Source of the DNA: Mangifera indica
Lineage: Eukaryota; Streptophyta; Magnoliopsida; Sapindales; Anacardiaceae
Length of the DNA stretch: 64,000 nucleotides
Assembly (NCBI RefSeq): GCF_011075055.1
Contig: NC_058146.1
Coordinates: 5,146,001-5,210,000 of the forward strand
Reading direction: 5' to 3'
Made by a program: the position numbers and the translations under genes. Under the pieces are notes generated by a model. It was given only the letters and a program-made list of their open reading frames with translations. It searched no databases and was not told the origin of the DNA. Below, piece after piece: positions 61,570 to 64,000 of this stretch. The first letter of the stretch is position 1. Each line of letters opens with the position of its first letter.

Positions 61570-61860
61570 CTCATTTGCAACTTAGAGTTTCCATAAATTG
61601 TGAATATGAAATATTATTTGAACTTGAAATTTCAAAAATTAATTTCAATACATTTTCTACAAAATTAAAAGTTTTGTGAATATAATATAATATATGAACC
61701 TAAAATTTCAAAAATTAATCCCAATATATTTTCTACAAAACCAGAAATTTTGTAAATATAAAATAATATATAACCTTGAAGTTTCAAAAATTAATCATAA
61801 TATTTTTTCTACAAAAATTAAAGTTTTGTGAAAATGAAATAATATTTGAACATAAAGTTT
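61570..61860. repeat. Tandem repeat, 76-bp period
   Basis: TTTTCTACAAAA recurs at 61653, 61729 and 61805, exactly 76 bp apart, each time followed by AAGTTTTGTGAATAT-like and TTTCAAAAATTAATC-like words. About 3.5 units are readable. Extremely AT-rich, non-coding. Confidence 0.75.
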
Positions 61861-62213
61861 ATAAAATTAGATAGATAAAATTATATAGGTTTTGACACGG
61901 TTCTCTACTTAGAACATATAAGCGTTGAATAAATGGTTAAATAAAATATCTCAAAAAGACGAATCTAAAGCCACAATTTTTTTCTAACATCACATCTACA
62001 AATGATTGTTAGTCGAATATGTGGATATAATGATAAATCTACTAGATTTGTTGAGAAAATTGAAAAATAGATTTGAATATCAGATTTAATAATATTATCA
62101 ATGACTTTGTAATTTAATATTTTTTTTTCCTATTGAAATAAGAAAGTAGAGAAAATATTTCATATTTTTTACCCTTAAAATATGTTTTGATAGTATGAGA
62201 ATTTTTGTCCTCC

Positions 62214-62255
<42 letters not shown>

Positions 62256-63317
62256 CCTATTGTTGTTAGAAAGAAGTCGAGTTATATATATATATAAAAC
62301 CTTAAATCCTAAACTAAAATTACTGACCCTAAAATAATGCAAACCTTGGAGATTAAAAAAAAAAAAATTGCTCAGAGATGATATTCATTGCTTGAGGCAG
62401 CAGTGGGTAGAGTTGGACTGGGCTGACACATGAAAATTGTAAGATCCATGATTTGACCTTACATATATAGGATCAGACCTAACAATATCAGATTGGTTTG
62501 AAATCTTAAGAAATTAATTTTTTAAAACTGTGTTTTTCTAAACCATTGTCCAATTATTAAAAGTAAGAACCTTGTTTATAAGTTGTGGAAATAAGGGCTA
62601 AAATTGCATGTCTCTATAGGTAGTTGAATTGACTTGAGTTTTGAACATTAGTTTTCCGCATTAAGAAGTTTAATAATCTTGAAGAATCAAGGAAAATTAA
62701 ATTCTTTCTTGAAAATGTTGTTGCATTTCCACAGCAACACCTGACCAGTCCCTGCTCTAAGCCGTGCTTCTATATTACAGTGAAAATGAATTTACACATT
62801 CTTGAACGATCTCATTATCTGGATTTTCTCATTTAAACTTATCACAAATGTTTCTAAGGTTTCCTACAAAAAGATTTAGGTTATCTCAAACAAGTTGTTT
62901 TGAAGTGTTGACAGGATTGTTTGATGGATCCTTCAAAGAATTGACATGAAAAGAAAATCCACCAATTTGTAGAGATTTTCTCTTAAATAAATATTATAGC
63001 TCATATTTTTAAAAGGGCATTCAGTGATAAGTGTGTGTTTGGTCAATTCAAACTGTAATTGAATTAAGTTTTTAAATAATGTATAATTCTGACAACTTCA
63101 AAATGTGAAATGAAAAAAATTTTATGAGATTCGAGGGAGAAGAAGGAAGTTTGTAAAAGGAAATGCGGGGTTGTTGGGTTTATATAATAATAGATAAATA
63201 AATAAAAAATTTGTTTTTTCATGTTAGCCCAGACTTCTTGTGCTTATTTCCGCCAATAGAAGCAACAGTAATAGTTGGAACCGGGCTAGCCCATAAACAT
63301 GTCTAGGCAAAATGAAT
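61861..63317. other. Intergenic region
   Basis: No gene recognised. It holds a TA run at 62215-62253 and poly-A and poly-T tracts near 62128 and 62355. Confidence 0.35.
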
Positions 63318-63496
63318 ATAATAAAATTATGTATACTTATTTTTGATACATAATTTGTATATACAAATGAGGTGTTATCATATGATTGAATGTTTCTTTA
63401 TCATATGATGAGACATGTTTTAAAATCACCAAATTACATGATGACACATTATTGTGTACATAAATTGTGTATCAAAAATAGATACACATAATATTG
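63318..63496. mobile_element. Small palindromic MITE, copy 2
   Basis: It runs from ATAATAAAATTATGTATACT to AAATAGATACACATAATATTG and is the sister of 56702-56880. Left arm TATTTTTGATACATAATTTG pairs with AAATTGTGTATCAAAAATA on the right. The inner ATCATATGATTG and CATGATGACACATTATTG blocks are shared with copy 1. Confidence 0.65.
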
Positions 63497-63699
63497 CTCA
63501 AATGAATAAGGCACCAAGAGAATTACCACGAAAATCATACATACAATACTACCATGCTGCACCATATGTACAATTTGAATAAGGCAACCAATTCAACAAT
63601 ACCAGTCCATAAATTTTCCATGAAACTGCACCGGAACAATTTATCACTCTACTTCCTCTGTTAGTTTCTCTCACCTGTATACATAAACAAACATTTAAC

Positions 63700-64000
63700 T
63701 TTTCTTTCAGTACTGAAAAATCTAGTTGTGGATAAAGGCTTGGTAAATATATCGACTAACTACTTAAAATTCACGATCACTTAGTACATACTGAACTTCG
63801 AGCACCCTAACAACAATTTGCTCTATAATAAAATGCACATCTGTTTCAACGTGTTTTGTTCTAATATGAAACACGAAATTTGCAGCAAGGGCACCAGAAC
63901 TCCAGTTATCACACCAGACCACAATGGGAATTATGAGTGCTGCCTAAACCTCTTCAAACAGATGTCTTATCCATGCAATTTCGATATAAACTTGACTGGG
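63700..64000 (-). pseudogene. Ty1/copia RNase H remnant, cut by the window edge
   Basis: Translated on the minus strand, the order EIAWIRHLFEEV, VVWCDNWSSGALAANFVF, RTKHVETDVHFI and VLEVQYVLSD matches the RNase H segment at the end of copia pol. An internal stop after LFEEV and another after SDREF show it is dead. The rest of the element, if present, lies beyond 64000. The first copia remnant (53880-55603) is a 5' part, so the two are probably different elements. Confidence 0.75.

Noticed and set aside
1..64000. CRISPR arrays, operons, rRNA or tRNA genes
   Set aside because: I found no regular spacer array, no polycistronic layout and no rRNA or convincing tRNA sequence; the window is eukaryotic nuclear DNA.

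Overview
The window is nuclear DNA of a flowering plant, most likely a core eudicot. The evidence is an AT-rich background, genes split by GT-AG introns with T-rich 3' ends, plant-specific transcription factor families (AP2/ERF, R2R3-MYB of the MYB44/73/77 type, bHLH, ATL RING-H2), and several plant transposon classes. No bacterial, organellar or viral block is seen. The species cannot be named from sequence alone.

Nine genes look intact. On the + strand: ribonucleotide reductase small subunit (2102-3091), a clade B PP2C phosphatase (6718-8123, 4 exons), clathrin heavy chain (18140-29758, 30 exons, 1706 aa), ALG11 mannosyltransferase (32148-35106, 7 exons, 464 aa), a bHLH51-like factor (39542-40386, 2 exons) and an R2R3-MYB (41066-41836). 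On the - strand: the 25-residue ribosomal protein eL41 (43579-43780, split by an intron and too small for ordinary ORF calling), an ATL-type RING-H2 protein (46016-46495) and ABI4 (50980-51924). From memory, PP2C, ALG11, bHLH51, RPL41 and ABI4 are close neighbours on Arabidopsis chromosome 2, so this appears to be an old conserved block with clathrin and MYB genes interspersed.

The space between genes is shaped by transposons. A family of non-autonomous Mutator-like elements (termini GGCCAAAGGACT..., about 9-bp target duplications) is present in at least eight full-length copies (12713-17883, 31242-32014, 44895-45795) plus fragments. One copy ends about 50 bp from the clathrin TATA box and another ends 134 bp before the ALG11 start codon. 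One copy holds a nested solo LTR with a perfect 5-bp duplication. Other elements are a hAT-type MITE with a perfect 8-bp duplication (16300-16868), an intact 463-bp TRIM retrotransposon with a perfect 5-bp duplication (60235-60697), a decayed relative of it (49221-49533), two decayed Ty1/copia remnants and a small palindromic MITE family.

Downstream of ABI4, a broken copy of the 5' half of ABI4 (59595-60052) lies next to a broken piece of a mitochondrial ATP synthase beta gene (59196-59426). The remaining long stretches are AT-rich intergenic DNA with microsatellites and tandem or foldback repeats.
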